Origin: Betaproteobacteria bacterium
Lineage (GTDB): Bacteria; Pseudomonadota; Gammaproteobacteria; Burkholderiales; Thiobacillaceae
Direction: 5' to 3'
NCBI GenBank assembly: GCA_020049245.1
Contig: JAIFLB010000022.1
Span: 1 to 5,409, forward strand
Length of the DNA: 5,409 nt
Shown here: piece after piece, positions 1 through 5,409 of the stretch
Numbering within the stretch: position 1 is the first letter of the stretch
How the letters are laid out: every line of letters starts with the position of its first letter
The notes under the pieces: generated by a model
The model's input: the letters and a program-made list of their open reading frames with translations, nothing else
Told to the model about the DNA's origin: nothing
Databases searched by the model: none
Program-made: the position numbers and the translations under genes

Positions 1-1027
1 GCGTGGTCGCCGGTTTGTCAGTGCTTCGGCGTTTGGGTGGGGCTGGCGGTTGAAGCGGTGCCAGAACCTTGTTCAACTGCTCGTAAAGGGTTCTGATGTC
101 TCGTGACAGCACATGGCTGAAAGTGCGGTAGAGGATTGCACGCTCGGCACTGGAAAAAACGAAGGTCTGGATCGCCTCCTGGAAGCTGCGGCAAAGCAGT
201 TCCGGCGCATAGGGATTGCGCTCACGCTGCAGCGTAATGCCGAGCAGAAAGTGGAAACTCCGTTCGAATTCGGCGAGCGGCAGGGCATTGGCCATTTCGA
301 TTTCGTTGATTGCTCCCGACAGATTGAGCCAGTCCTGGAATTCGTCATCGCCAATCAGGGTAAGTCCGCTGTCGGGTATTTCGCTGCTTTCAGCATTCGC
401 TGGGGCGCGCATGCCTTCGATATGTTGATCAACGCTATCGAAAAACAACTTTTCAAGTTCAGCCCTATGCTGGGGTAACAACTGGCTGGTTTCGACATAC
501 TTCTGGCGCTCGATGAAACTGGTGAGTTCATAGCTCGCCTGCACCAGCTTCGCGGGCGCCTCGGAAAAGAAATCCTGGAGTGCGGCATTCAGAAAAGTGT
601 GCAGGAGCCGGTTGCATTCCTGGTCCATGGCGATGGCTTGCTCGGCGGCCACGCTTTTGGGCAATGCTGTGGGTATTTCAGGAATCTGTAGGGCTGCCGC
701 TTGCAGGGCATGCAGAGCGCCGCTGGGCATGCGCTCGACATGGAGTCCAAGGCCGTTAGCCGAGATGTGGGCGACGCGGGCTTCGATCAGGAAGCGCTGC
801 TGCGTATCGCCGGCCTGATCAATCTCGACCTGTGCGGCCGCACCGGACATTATTCGCGACAGCAGGGGAGCCAAAGCGTGGGTATCTGCGAAGGCCAGAT
901 ACAGGCCATTCAGACAGAAATCGCGAACCACGCATGGCAAGGTAATGCCGACAAAACTGAAACGCGCTGCCACCCGGGTCGGATGTCTGGGTTGACGGCG
1001 TTGATCGCGACTGCCTGGAGTAGGCAT
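1..1027 (-). CDS. PilZ-like/DUF1631 family protein, N-terminal part (runs off the left edge)
   Basis: The minus-strand frame is open from an ATG at 1027-1025 to the window edge, giving 342 codons with no stop. An in-frame TGA lies just upstream (1048-1046), and no other ATG falls between it and 1027, so this start is well bounded. Residues 14-18 read RHPTR, an RxxxR motif like that of PilZ domains. Residues 36-41 read DFCLNG, matching the PilZ [D/N]xSxxG motif except for Cys in place of Ser. Together with IEARVAHISANGLGL (81-95), this suggests a PilZ-like beta barrel in the first ~100 residues. The rest is mostly helical (for example FLNAALQDFF, QDWLNLSGAINEIEMA, LLGITLQRERNPYAPELLCR), in the style of DUF1631 proteins as I remember them, followed by a Pro-rich linker (325-331). 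Family members are usually about 700-800 residues, so roughly half should be present. Cyclic-di-GMP binding is inferred from the motifs; the function of DUF1631 is unknown. There is no clear Shine-Dalgarno; a palindrome occupies that position. Confidence 0.8.
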   Translation of the reverse strand, partial: MPTPGSRDQRRQPRHPTRVAARFSFVGITLPCVVRDFCLNGLYLAFADTHALAPLLSRIMSGAAAQVEIDQAGDTQQRFLIEARVAHISANGLGLHVERMPSGALHALQAAALQIPEIPTALPKSVAAEQAIAMDQECNRLLHTFLNAALQDFFSEAPAKLVQASYELTSFIERQKYVETSQLLPQHRAELEKLFFDSVDQHIEGMRAPANAESSEIPDSGLTLIGDDEFQDWLNLSGAINEIEMANALPLAEFERSFHFLLGITLQRERNPYAPELLCRSFQEAIQTFVFSSAERAILYRTFSHVLSRDIRTLYEQLNKVLAPLQPPAPPKRRSTDKPATT

Positions 1028-1028
1028 T

Positions 1029-1042
1029 AATCGGGCCCGATT
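1029..1042. repeat. Perfect 14-bp palindrome abutting the DUF1631 gene start codon
   Basis: AATCGGGCCCGATT is a perfect inverted repeat. One base separates it from the minus-strand ATG at 1027, so it covers the place where a ribosome binding site would lie. As RNA it could fold as a 5-bp stem (AAUCG/CGAUU) around a GGCC loop. It could be a DNA operator, an RNA hairpin limiting initiation, or chance. The rest of the 190-bp gap (1043-1217) between roxA and this gene shows no convincing promoter or intrinsic terminator to me. Confidence 0.45.
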
Positions 1043-1217
1043 TGTTCAGATGAGAGAAATCTACTACAGAATGTGCCTTGGAGTAGGCCTGTTCATGCGA
1101 TGCAAATGCTGGCTTGATCAGGAAAACCCGTGTTGACGAAAGTTTTCATTTTCGACAGTGGTGAATCGTGATCCAAAGGCAGGCGATTTATTTCTCGATT
1201 CAGTCTCGCCGGAAATT

Positions 1218-2462
1218 TCATGCCGCTGGAAACAAATACCCCGCCTGATACCAGAGGTGTAGCAGAGTGAGTATTTCCTGGCTTTGTTCATGTGTGCAAT
1301 CGCCAGGCTCCAGGTAGCGCTTGTTGGCCAACTTGATCAGCATGCTGGTGAGGTTGGGTGAGGCCTCCAGGCGTTCGCCATTGATGAAGAAGGCATTGTC
1401 TTTGAACAGCATCTGGCTGCGTGAATCGAGCGCTACACCGTGTTTCCGGATGGCCTTGGAAAAAGCGTCAAGTGATTTTGGCCGTGCCGGCGGATCGAAA
1501 TAAACGTGTGCCTTGGGTTCGCTCAGGTAGCGACCAAGAAAATCGGTGATATCGGATTTGTCCCAGCGAGTGGTGGCGCGGATGGTTTGATCGGCCCAAT
1601 CGAGCATCGCGCTGGGGATTTCGGCGACATGCTTCTGGCGCTTCAGTGCCGGGTCTGAATACATGCCGGGCAATTCCAGCTTGTCTTGCTGATAGGTCAG
1701 AAACTGATTGACGATCTCTTCGGCTTTCGGCGCGCGGAAGCCGATCGACCAGGTCATGCAATCGGTCAGCGCGACGCCGTTGTGGGCGAGTTGCGGCGGC
1801 AGATACAGCATGTCGCCGGGTTCCAGATCCCACGACTCATCAACGCGGAATTCACTAAGGATGCGCAGTGGCGCGCCTTCGACCACGGTCAGGTCGTCCT
1901 GCGCGCTGATTTCCCAGCGGCGGCGGCCCTGACCCTGAATCAGGAAAACGTCGTAGGAGTCGAAATGCGGCCCGACGCCACCACCGGGCGGTGCGAAACT
2001 GACCATCAGGTCATCCAGGCGTGCGGCGGGAATGAAGTCGAACCGATGCAGCAGCCAATCGCCTTGCGGCAACAGGTGATTGACGCCGGAAACCAGCAAG
2101 CTCCAGTTCTTTTTCGGCAAGGCTGCCAGCTCTTCAGCTTCGAAAGGACCGTATTCAAGGTGGCAGTGGCCGCGCTTGAATTGCACCAGGCGGCCTTCGG
2201 AATTGTCCTGGCAGGCCAGTTCGGTCAAGCTGTTGCGATCCAGCCAGTCGCCGAAGTTGGGCAAAGCCTGACGTACCAGGAGGGGTTTCTTGTGCCAATA
2301 CTCGGCAAGAAATTTTTCTACCGATATGCCGCCAAGCAAGCTTTGCAGGGAATAATCCGCCTCCGTGAAGGACTTGCTGTCTGGCTTCTGGCTGACGGCA
2401 GAAGATTTTTCCCTGGACTTTTTTGCGGGGCGTTTCACGGAGTTGTTTACGGGGTTATTCAT
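1218..2462 (-). CDS. roxA: RoxA/YcfD-type ribosomal oxygenase (L16 arginine 3-hydroxylase), JmjC/cupin-4 family
   Basis: This is a 2-oxoglutarate- and Fe(II)-dependent oxygenase; the E. coli homologue hydroxylates an arginine of ribosomal protein L16. From ATG 2462 it has 414 residues and ends at TGA 1220-1218. The JmjC core is clear: SLLVSGVNHL (121-130), DDLMVSFAPPGGGVGPHFDSYDVF (150-173), with HxD iron ligands H166 and D168, and the distal ligand H227 in LPPQLAHNGVAL. IQGQGRRRWE and WSIGFRAP also match the E. coli protein closely as I remember it. The C-terminal part (about 280-414) fits the dimerisation and winged-helix region, ending in LLHLWYQAGYLFPAA. I chose ATG 2462 because a longer start at 2525 would invade the divergent peroxiredoxin gene. 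Even so, the first ~39 residues are a Lys/Ser-rich extension absent from E. coli RoxA (about 373 aa), so a start nearer 2348 is possible. The gene is divergent from bcp. Confidence 0.93.
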   Translation of the reverse strand: MNNPVNNSVKRPAKKSREKSSAVSQKPDSKSFTEADYSLQSLLGGISVEKFLAEYWHKKPLLVRQALPNFGDWLDRNSLTELACQDNSEGRLVQFKRGHCHLEYGPFEAEELAALPKKNWSLLVSGVNHLLPQGDWLLHRFDFIPAARLDDLMVSFAPPGGGVGPHFDSYDVFLIQGQGRRRWEISAQDDLTVVEGAPLRILSEFRVDESWDLEPGDMLYLPPQLAHNGVALTDCMTWSIGFRAPKAEEIVNQFLTYQQDKLELPGMYSDPALKRQKHVAEIPSAMLDWADQTIRATTRWDKSDITDFLGRYLSEPKAHVYFDPPARPKSLDAFSKAIRKHGVALDSRSQMLFKDNAFFINGERLEASPNLTSMLIKLANKRYLEPGDCTHEQSQEILTLLHLWYQAGYLFPAA

Positions 2463-2467
2463 ATAAT
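2462..2467 (+). promoter_or_regulatory. Candidate -10 box for the bcp-slyD unit
   Basis: TATAAT is a perfect match to the sigma-70 -10 hexamer, 30 bp before the bcp ATG. It predicts a transcription start near 2474 and a leader of about 24 nt that would contain the bcp ribosome binding site. I see no good -35 hexamer at 16-18 bp; the nearest T-rich candidate, TTGTTT at 2443-2448, is only 13 bp away. The first base of the box is also the first base of the roxA start codon on the other strand. Confidence 0.45.
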
Positions 2468-2472
2468 GCTTT

Positions 2473-2482
2473 CGATATATCG
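2473..2482. repeat. 10-bp palindrome in the roxA-bcp divergent region
   Basis: CGATATATCG is a perfect inverted repeat in the 35-bp gap between the divergent start codons. It sits around the predicted bcp transcription start and just before the bcp ribosome binding site. That is a sensible position for an operator shared by both genes, but a 10-bp AT-centred palindrome can easily arise by chance, and I do not recognise it as the site of a known regulator. Confidence 0.25.
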
Positions 2483-2483
2483 C

Positions 2484-2489
2484 GAGGAG
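2484..2489 (+). promoter_or_regulatory. Ribosome binding site deciding the bcp start
   Basis: GAGGAG lies 8 nt before ATG 2498. It supports this start over the in-frame ATG at 2423, which would add 25 unrelated residues encoded antisense to the roxA N-terminus. Confidence 0.75.
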
Positions 2490-2497
2490 TGGAAAAC

Positions 2498-2959
2498 ATG
2501 CTGAACAATGGCGACCGAGCGCCAAATTTTGAATTACCCGATGCGGATATGTCGATTGCCAAGCTGGCTGATTACCAAGGCAAACCGCTCGTTCTATTCT
2601 TTTACCTGCGCGATGATACGCCCGGCTGTACGACTGAAGCGATTGAGTTCAGTGATCTTGAACATGACTTTTCGCGTCTGAATTGCATGGTGGTCGGCGT
2701 CTCGCGCGACGATTGCATCCGGCATGGCGCGTTTCGCGATAAACATGGCATCACGGTGCGTTTGTTGGCCGACAAGGACGGAATTGCCTGCCGCGACTAT
2801 GGTGTCTTGGTGAACCGCGAAGTCGATGGCGTCATGCGTGAAGGCGTCAATCGCACTACTTTTATCATCAATGGCCAGGGCGAGATTGCGCATGTCCTGA
2901 CTGGCGTGACGCCGAAAGGCCACGCTGCGGAAGTTTTCAAACTTGTTAAGGAGCTTTAA
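2498..2959 (+). CDS. bcp: Thioredoxin-fold peroxiredoxin, PrxQ/Bcp subfamily
   Basis: This cytoplasmic thiol peroxidase reduces hydrogen peroxide and organic hydroperoxides, probably recycled by thioredoxin. It is 153 residues, normal for the family, and starts at ATG 2498. It opens with the usual NNGDRAPNFELPD. The active site is TPGCTTEA, with peroxidatic Cys44 and the conserved Thr41; Arg119 in NRTTFIIN fits the catalytic arginine. VVGVSRD (65-71) and LLADKDGIACRDYGV (89-103) are family landmarks. The other cysteines are C63, C73 and C98. Neither familiar resolving position holds a cysteine: five residues after Cys44 is Ile49, and 36 residues after is Arg80. The enzyme may therefore use C73 (+29, in the helix after GVSRD), or work as a 1-Cys type; this is inference. 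Its TAA stop is directly followed by the slyD TTG start, so the two genes are probably co-transcribed and translationally coupled. Confidence 0.93.
   Translation: MLNNGDRAPNFELPDADMSIAKLADYQGKPLVLFFYLRDDTPGCTTEAIEFSDLEHDFSRLNCMVVGVSRDDCIRHGAFRDKHGITVRLLADKDGIACRDYGVLVNREVDGVMREGVNRTTFIINGQGEIAHVLTGVTPKGHAAEVFKLVKEL
2948..2953 (+). promoter_or_regulatory. Ribosome binding site of slyD, inside the bcp 3' end
   Basis: AAGGAG encodes part of the last codons of bcp and lies 6 nt before the TTG at 2960. Its strength and spacing support the non-ATG start there. Confidence 0.75.
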
Positions 2960-3445
2960 TTGCTGATCGGAAAAGATACCGTTGTCGCGCTGACCTATCG
3001 CCTTACCACTCTGGATGGCGAAATGCTGGAAGAAGCGCTTGCCGAGTCACCTGCTGTCTATTTGCAGGGCGGCTACGATGGCATTTTCCCGCGCGTCGAA
3101 GCGGCGCTGGAAGGCCAGGTTGCGGGCGCGGAGCTTGATCTGGTGCTGGAGCCGGAGGATGCGTTTGGTGAATACGATGCCGAACTGGTTCGGATCGAAC
3201 CGATCGACGCATTCCCGGAAGAAGTAAAGATCGGCATGCAACTGGAAGGCGCCAGCGAAGATGGCGAACACGTCATGCTTTACACCGTGACCGATGTCGC
3301 CGATGGCAAAGTGGTGGTGGATGGCAATCATCCTCTCGCCGGCCAGAGCCTGCGTCTGCAATGCGTGGTGCAGTCGGTGCGCGTGGCCTCGGCGGAAGAA
3401 ATCGAGCATGGCCATGTGCATGGCCCGCACGGTCATCAGCATTGA
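2960..3445 (+). CDS. slyD: SlyD-type FKBP peptidyl-prolyl cis-trans isomerase and chaperone
   Basis: SlyD proteins catalyse prolyl isomerisation, act as folding chaperones, and in E. coli handle nickel for hydrogenase assembly. This one has 161 residues. The split FKBP domain is visible: GKDTVVALTYRLTTLDGE at the start, YLQGGYDGIFPRVEAALEG (34-52), then EDAFGEYD (66-73) leading into the insert-in-flap chaperone domain (about 70-120), and a return to FKBP with VVVDGNHPLAGQSL (118-131). The C-terminus EHGHVHGPHGHQH holds six histidines in its last 12 residues but no cysteine. It is much shorter than the Cys/His-rich tail of E. coli SlyD, so metal binding is probably more limited. The start is TTG, directly abutting the bcp stop; it is supported by a good ribosome binding site and by alignment of residues 5 onward with the usual family N-terminus. 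Confidence 0.93.
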   Translation: MLIGKDTVVALTYRLTTLDGEMLEEALAESPAVYLQGGYDGIFPRVEAALEGQVAGAELDLVLEPEDAFGEYDAELVRIEPIDAFPEEVKIGMQLEGASEDGEHVMLYTVTDVADGKVVVDGNHPLAGQSLRLQCVVQSVRVASAEEIEHGHVHGPHGHQH

Positions 3446-3449
3446 TCCT

Positions 3450-3472
3450 GTTGCCTCTTCGGGGGGCGCAAC
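3450..3472 (+). other. Hairpin with a UUCG tetraloop after slyD
   Basis: GTTGCCTC and GGGG/CAAC can pair around a C(UUCG)G loop, with a 3-nt bulge (GCG, 3466-3468) in the 3' arm. It begins 5 nt after the slyD stop. No T-tract follows directly; the nearest T5 run is at 3497-3501. It may protect the 3' end of the bcp-slyD mRNA or act as a weak terminator, but it is not a standard intrinsic terminator. Confidence 0.35.
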
Positions 3473-3482
3473 GATGCTCCTG

Positions 3483-3488
3483 TAGAAT
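3483..3488 (+). promoter_or_regulatory. Weak candidate -10 box for accA
   Basis: TAGAAT matches five of six -10 consensus bases and lies 30 bp before the accA ATG. No -35 box is recognisable upstream, where the spacing falls in the G-run of the hairpin, so this is only suggestive. Read-through from bcp-slyD is the alternative. Confidence 0.2.
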
Positions 3489-3518
3489 GTCTTCCCTTTT
3501 TGCTAAGCCGATAACGAC

Positions 3519-4484
3519 ATGAAGCTGACTTTTCTCGACTTTGAACAGCCTATCGCCGAACTCGAGGCGAAGATCGAAGAGTTGTCCGAAGTACAGAACG
3601 ATCCGGCACTGGATATCTCGGAAGAGATCGAGCGGCTACGCAAAAAGAGCGCGGCGCTGACCAAGCAGATCTACGGCAAGCTTAACGCCTGGCAGATTTC
3701 GCAGGTCGCGCGCCACCCGCAGAGGCCTTACACGCTGGACTATGTGCAAGGCCTGTTCACCGAGTTCCAGGAATTGCATGGCGATCGGGCATTTGCCGAC
3801 GACCCGGCAATTGTCGGTGGTCTGGCCCGTTTCCAGGGCGAGCCGGTGATGGTGATTGGGCATCAGAAGGGACGCGATACCAAGGAACGCCAGTACCGCA
3901 ACTTCGGTATGCCGCGACCCGAGGGCTATCGCAAGGCGCTACGGTTGATGCGTCTGGCGGAGAAATTCCGTATTCCGGTTTTCACCTTCATCGACACGCC
4001 GGGCGCCTACCCCGGCATCGATGCGGAAGAACGTGGCCAGTCGGAAGCGATTGCACGCAATTTGTATGTGATGGCGGAGCTGAAGACGCCGATCATCTGT
4101 ACGGTAATCGGCGAGGGCGGTTCCGGCGGTGCGCTGGCGATCGGTGTCGGCGATGCGTTGATCATGTTGCAATACGCCACTTATTCGGTGATTTCGCCGG
4201 AAGGTTGCGCCTCGATTCTGTGGAAGAGCGCCGACAAGGCCTCTTTGGCGGCGGAAGCGTTGAGCATTACCGCGCCCAAGTTGAAAGCACTGGGTCTGAT
4301 TGACCAGATCATCAACGAACCGCTTGGCGGCGCCCATCGTGAACCGGAAGTGATGATGGAATCACTCCGCAAGGCCTTGTCCGAGACGCTGGTCAATCTG
4401 CGTGAACGGCCGCTGAACGCTTTGCTGAATAGCCGCTATGCCCGTTTGATGGGTTACGGCAAATTCAAGGAAGCCCGCGCCTGA
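3519..4484 (+). CDS. accA: Acetyl-CoA carboxylase carboxyltransferase subunit alpha
   Basis: AccA pairs with AccD in the alpha2-beta2 carboxyltransferase that moves the carboxyl group from carboxybiotin to acetyl-CoA, giving malonyl-CoA for fatty acid synthesis in the cytoplasm. The 321 residues match the usual length (E. coli 319) and align along their whole length as I recall it. Landmarks are NFLDFEQPIAELEAKI-like TFLDFEQPIAELEAKIEEL at the N-terminus (a likely coiled coil), WQISQVARHPQRPYTLDY (58-75), GDRAFADDPAIVGG (88-101), HQKGRDTKER (115-124), FIDTPGAYPG (157-166), ERGQSEAIARNL (171-182), GEGGSGGALAIGVGD (198-212) with the glycines of the crotonase-fold active site, and SVISPEGCASILWKSADKA (223-241). 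ATG 3519 agrees with the family N-terminus, although no strong Shine-Dalgarno precedes it. AccD is not in the window, as is normal in proteobacteria. tilS follows on the same strand. Confidence 0.98.
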   Translation: MKLTFLDFEQPIAELEAKIEELSEVQNDPALDISEEIERLRKKSAALTKQIYGKLNAWQISQVARHPQRPYTLDYVQGLFTEFQELHGDRAFADDPAIVGGLARFQGEPVMVIGHQKGRDTKERQYRNFGMPRPEGYRKALRLMRLAEKFRIPVFTFIDTPGAYPGIDAEERGQSEAIARNLYVMAELKTPIICTVIGEGGSGGALAIGVGDALIMLQYATYSVISPEGCASILWKSADKASLAAEALSITAPKLKALGLIDQIINEPLGGAHREPEVMMESLRKALSETLVNLRERPLNALLNSRYARLMGYGKFKEARA

Positions 4485-4504
4485 CGCTGGCGGTTGCCAT
4501 GGCT

Positions 4505-4545
4505 TCCGGGTTTGCGTTGACTCCCGGGTTTGCGTCGACTCCCGG
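4505..4545 (+). repeat. 18-bp tandem repeat, two copies plus a 5-bp third, at the accA-tilS junction
   Basis: Copy one (4505-4522) and copy two (4523-4540) share 16 of 18 bases around CCGGGTTTGCGT; the next five bases, CCCGG, repeat the beginning again. The period is six codons in the tilS frame, where it would read SGFALT, PGFAST, PG. CCGGG in each copy can also pair with the CCCGG that opens the next, giving two small alternative stems at 4506-4527 and 4524-4545. This may be a replication-slippage duplication in poorly constrained sequence. Confidence 0.7.
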
Positions 4546-4570
4546 CCTTGGCTCAGGTTGGGCAGGCTTG

Positions 4571-5409
4571 ATGCGCCAGCTTGTTGCCTGCCTGAAACGC
4601 CATCTCAAGGCAGCCAGTGAGGCGGACGGTGTTGGCGCAAGCCGCCGGCTTTGTGTCGCTTACTCGGGCGGCCTCGATTCCACAGTCTTGCTGCATCTGC
4701 TGGCTGCTGCCAGGCAATCGCTGGGTTTCAGTCTCACGGCGGTGCATGTACATCACGGCCTGTCGAATCAGGCGGATGCCTGGGTGCGGCATTGCACGCA
4801 GGTTTGTTCTGCCCTCGATGTGCCATTGGCGATTCATCATGTCGCTGTTCAGCCTGCGGGTGAAGGTCTTGAGGCGGCTGCGCGCGCCGCACGCTATCGG
4901 GTTTTTTGCCAGCTTGATGCCGATTTTCTGGTCTTGGCGCATCACCGCGATGACCAGGCCGAGACGGTGCTGTTGCAACTGCTCCGGGGTGCCAGTTTGA
5001 AAGGACTGGCGGCGATGCCTGAGGCGCGGCCATTGACGGACAAACTCATGCTGCTGCGCCCGTTGCTGGCGGCGACGAGGGCTGAAATTGCGGCAGGCGC
5101 GGCGGAGCTGGGTCTGGCCTGGATCGATGATGCCAGCAATGCCGATCTTCGACTGGCGCGCAACGCATTGCGGCAGGATGTGTTTCCCCGCCTGCTCCAG
5201 CATTTTCCGCATGCGCCGAAAGCCCTGGCGCAAGCTGCCGCTCAATTCACTGAAGCCGCTTTTTTGCTGGATGCGCTGGCCGATCAGGATGGTCACGCGG
5301 CAATCACCCGGAACGGATTGGCTATCCCGGCACTGCAAGCGTTGCCTGAGTCACGTGCGCGCAACCTGCTGCGCCGCTTTCTGGAACGCGCTGGTGTGGA
5401 AATCCATGC
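4571..5409 (+). CDS. tilS: tRNA(Ile)-lysidine synthetase, N-terminal part (runs off the right edge)
   Basis: TilS uses ATP and lysine to convert the wobble cytidine of the CAU-anticodon tRNA(Ile) to lysidine, changing its decoding from AUG to AUA; it is essential in most bacteria. The frame is open from ATG 4571 to the window edge (279 codons; full proteins are about 430-460). The N-type ATP-pyrophosphatase domain is clear: the PP-loop SGGLDS at 32-37, AVHVHHGLSNQADAWVRHC (57-75), LEAAARAARY, LAHHRDDQAETVLLQLLRG (122-140), LLRPLL, and WIDDASN...RN (184-198). The last ~80 residues enter the central TilS domain. The start is uncertain. ATG 4571 leaves 31 residues before the PP-loop, while an in-frame ATG at 4499, 14 nt after the accA stop, adds 24 residues that include a tandem hexapeptide repeat. 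Neither has a good ribosome binding site. The extension is Gly/Ala/Pro-rich and unlike TilS, so I favour 4571. Confidence 0.93.
   Translation, partial: MRQLVACLKRHLKAASEADGVGASRRLCVAYSGGLDSTVLLHLLAAARQSLGFSLTAVHVHHGLSNQADAWVRHCTQVCSALDVPLAIHHVAVQPAGEGLEAAARAARYRVFCQLDADFLVLAHHRDDQAETVLLQLLRGASLKGLAAMPEARPLTDKLMLLRPLLAATRAEIAAGAAELGLAWIDDASNADLRLARNALRQDVFPRLLQHFPHAPKALAQAAAQFTEAAFLLDALADQDGHAAITRNGLAIPALQALPESRARNLLRRFLERAGVEIH

Noticed and set aside
113..478. Plus-strand open frames across 113-1030
   Set aside because: They are opposite the DUF1631 reading frame, which is continuous for 342 codons and carries recognisable motifs; these frames do not.
1133..1160. TTGACG at about 1133 as a plus-strand -35 box, and a short CGAAA/TTTCG stem nearby as a roxA terminator
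   Set aside because: No -10 match is found at proper spacing and no plus-strand gene follows. The stem is only 5 bp and lacks a T-tract.
2423..2497. A longer bcp start at ATG 2423
   Set aside because: The extra 25 residues are antisense to the roxA N-terminus and unlike the family, whereas ATG 2498 has a GAGGAG at ideal spacing and the conserved N-terminal sequence.
1686..2504. A 272-codon plus-strand open frame antisense to roxA
   Set aside because: It lies entirely opposite a clearly conserved gene except for its last codons, has no recognisable domain, and is explained by codon bias in roxA leaving the opposite frame open.
2463..2525. A longer roxA start at 2525
   Set aside because: It would overlap the bcp start, and the extra residues are encoded opposite the bcp leader and first codons, with no similarity to the family.
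4553..5338. A 261-codon minus-strand open frame antisense to tilS
   Set aside because: The opposite strand encodes all the TilS motifs in order. The antisense product is rich in Arg and Gln with no family signature.

Overview
The window looks like an ordinary chromosomal segment from a betaproteobacterium. Base composition is moderately GC-rich, and the neighbouring accA and tilS genes are an arrangement I associate with Betaproteobacteria. A Nitrosomonadales-like or similar lineage is plausible, but I cannot place it more precisely without a search. There are no insertion sequences, tRNAs, rRNAs, CRISPR arrays or phage genes, and no gene-free stretch exceeds 300 bases.

Layout. On the minus strand, positions 1-1027 hold the N-terminal 342 codons of a large PilZ/DUF1631 protein that runs off the left edge. 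Upstream of it on the same strand, after a 190-bp gap, is a complete roxA-type gene (1218-2462) for a JmjC/cupin ribosomal oxygenase. Only 35 bp separate the roxA start from a divergent plus-strand pair: a PrxQ/Bcp peroxiredoxin (2498-2959) and a SlyD-type FKBP prolyl isomerase (2960-3445). The isomerase starts on TTG immediately after the peroxiredoxin stop. After a 73-bp gap come accA (3519-4484), the carboxyltransferase alpha subunit of acetyl-CoA carboxylase, and tilS (4571 or 4499 to the right edge, incomplete), the tRNA(Ile) lysidine synthetase.

How the genes fit together. bcp and slyD form a translationally coupled unit for peroxide detoxification and protein folding. RoxA hydroxylates ribosomal protein L16 and TilS modifies the tRNA(Ile) anticodon, so both serve translation. 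AccA serves the first step of fatty acid synthesis. The DUF1631 protein is probably linked to cyclic-di-GMP through its PilZ-like N-terminus, but its role is unknown.

I see no convincing new system. The points worth a second look are small. The peroxiredoxin lacks a cysteine at both familiar resolving positions. A perfect 14-bp palindrome abuts the DUF1631 start codon. The roxA/bcp divergent control region is very compressed, and the roxA start is debatable. An in-frame 18-bp tandem repeat sits at the accA-tilS junction and makes the tilS start ambiguous.
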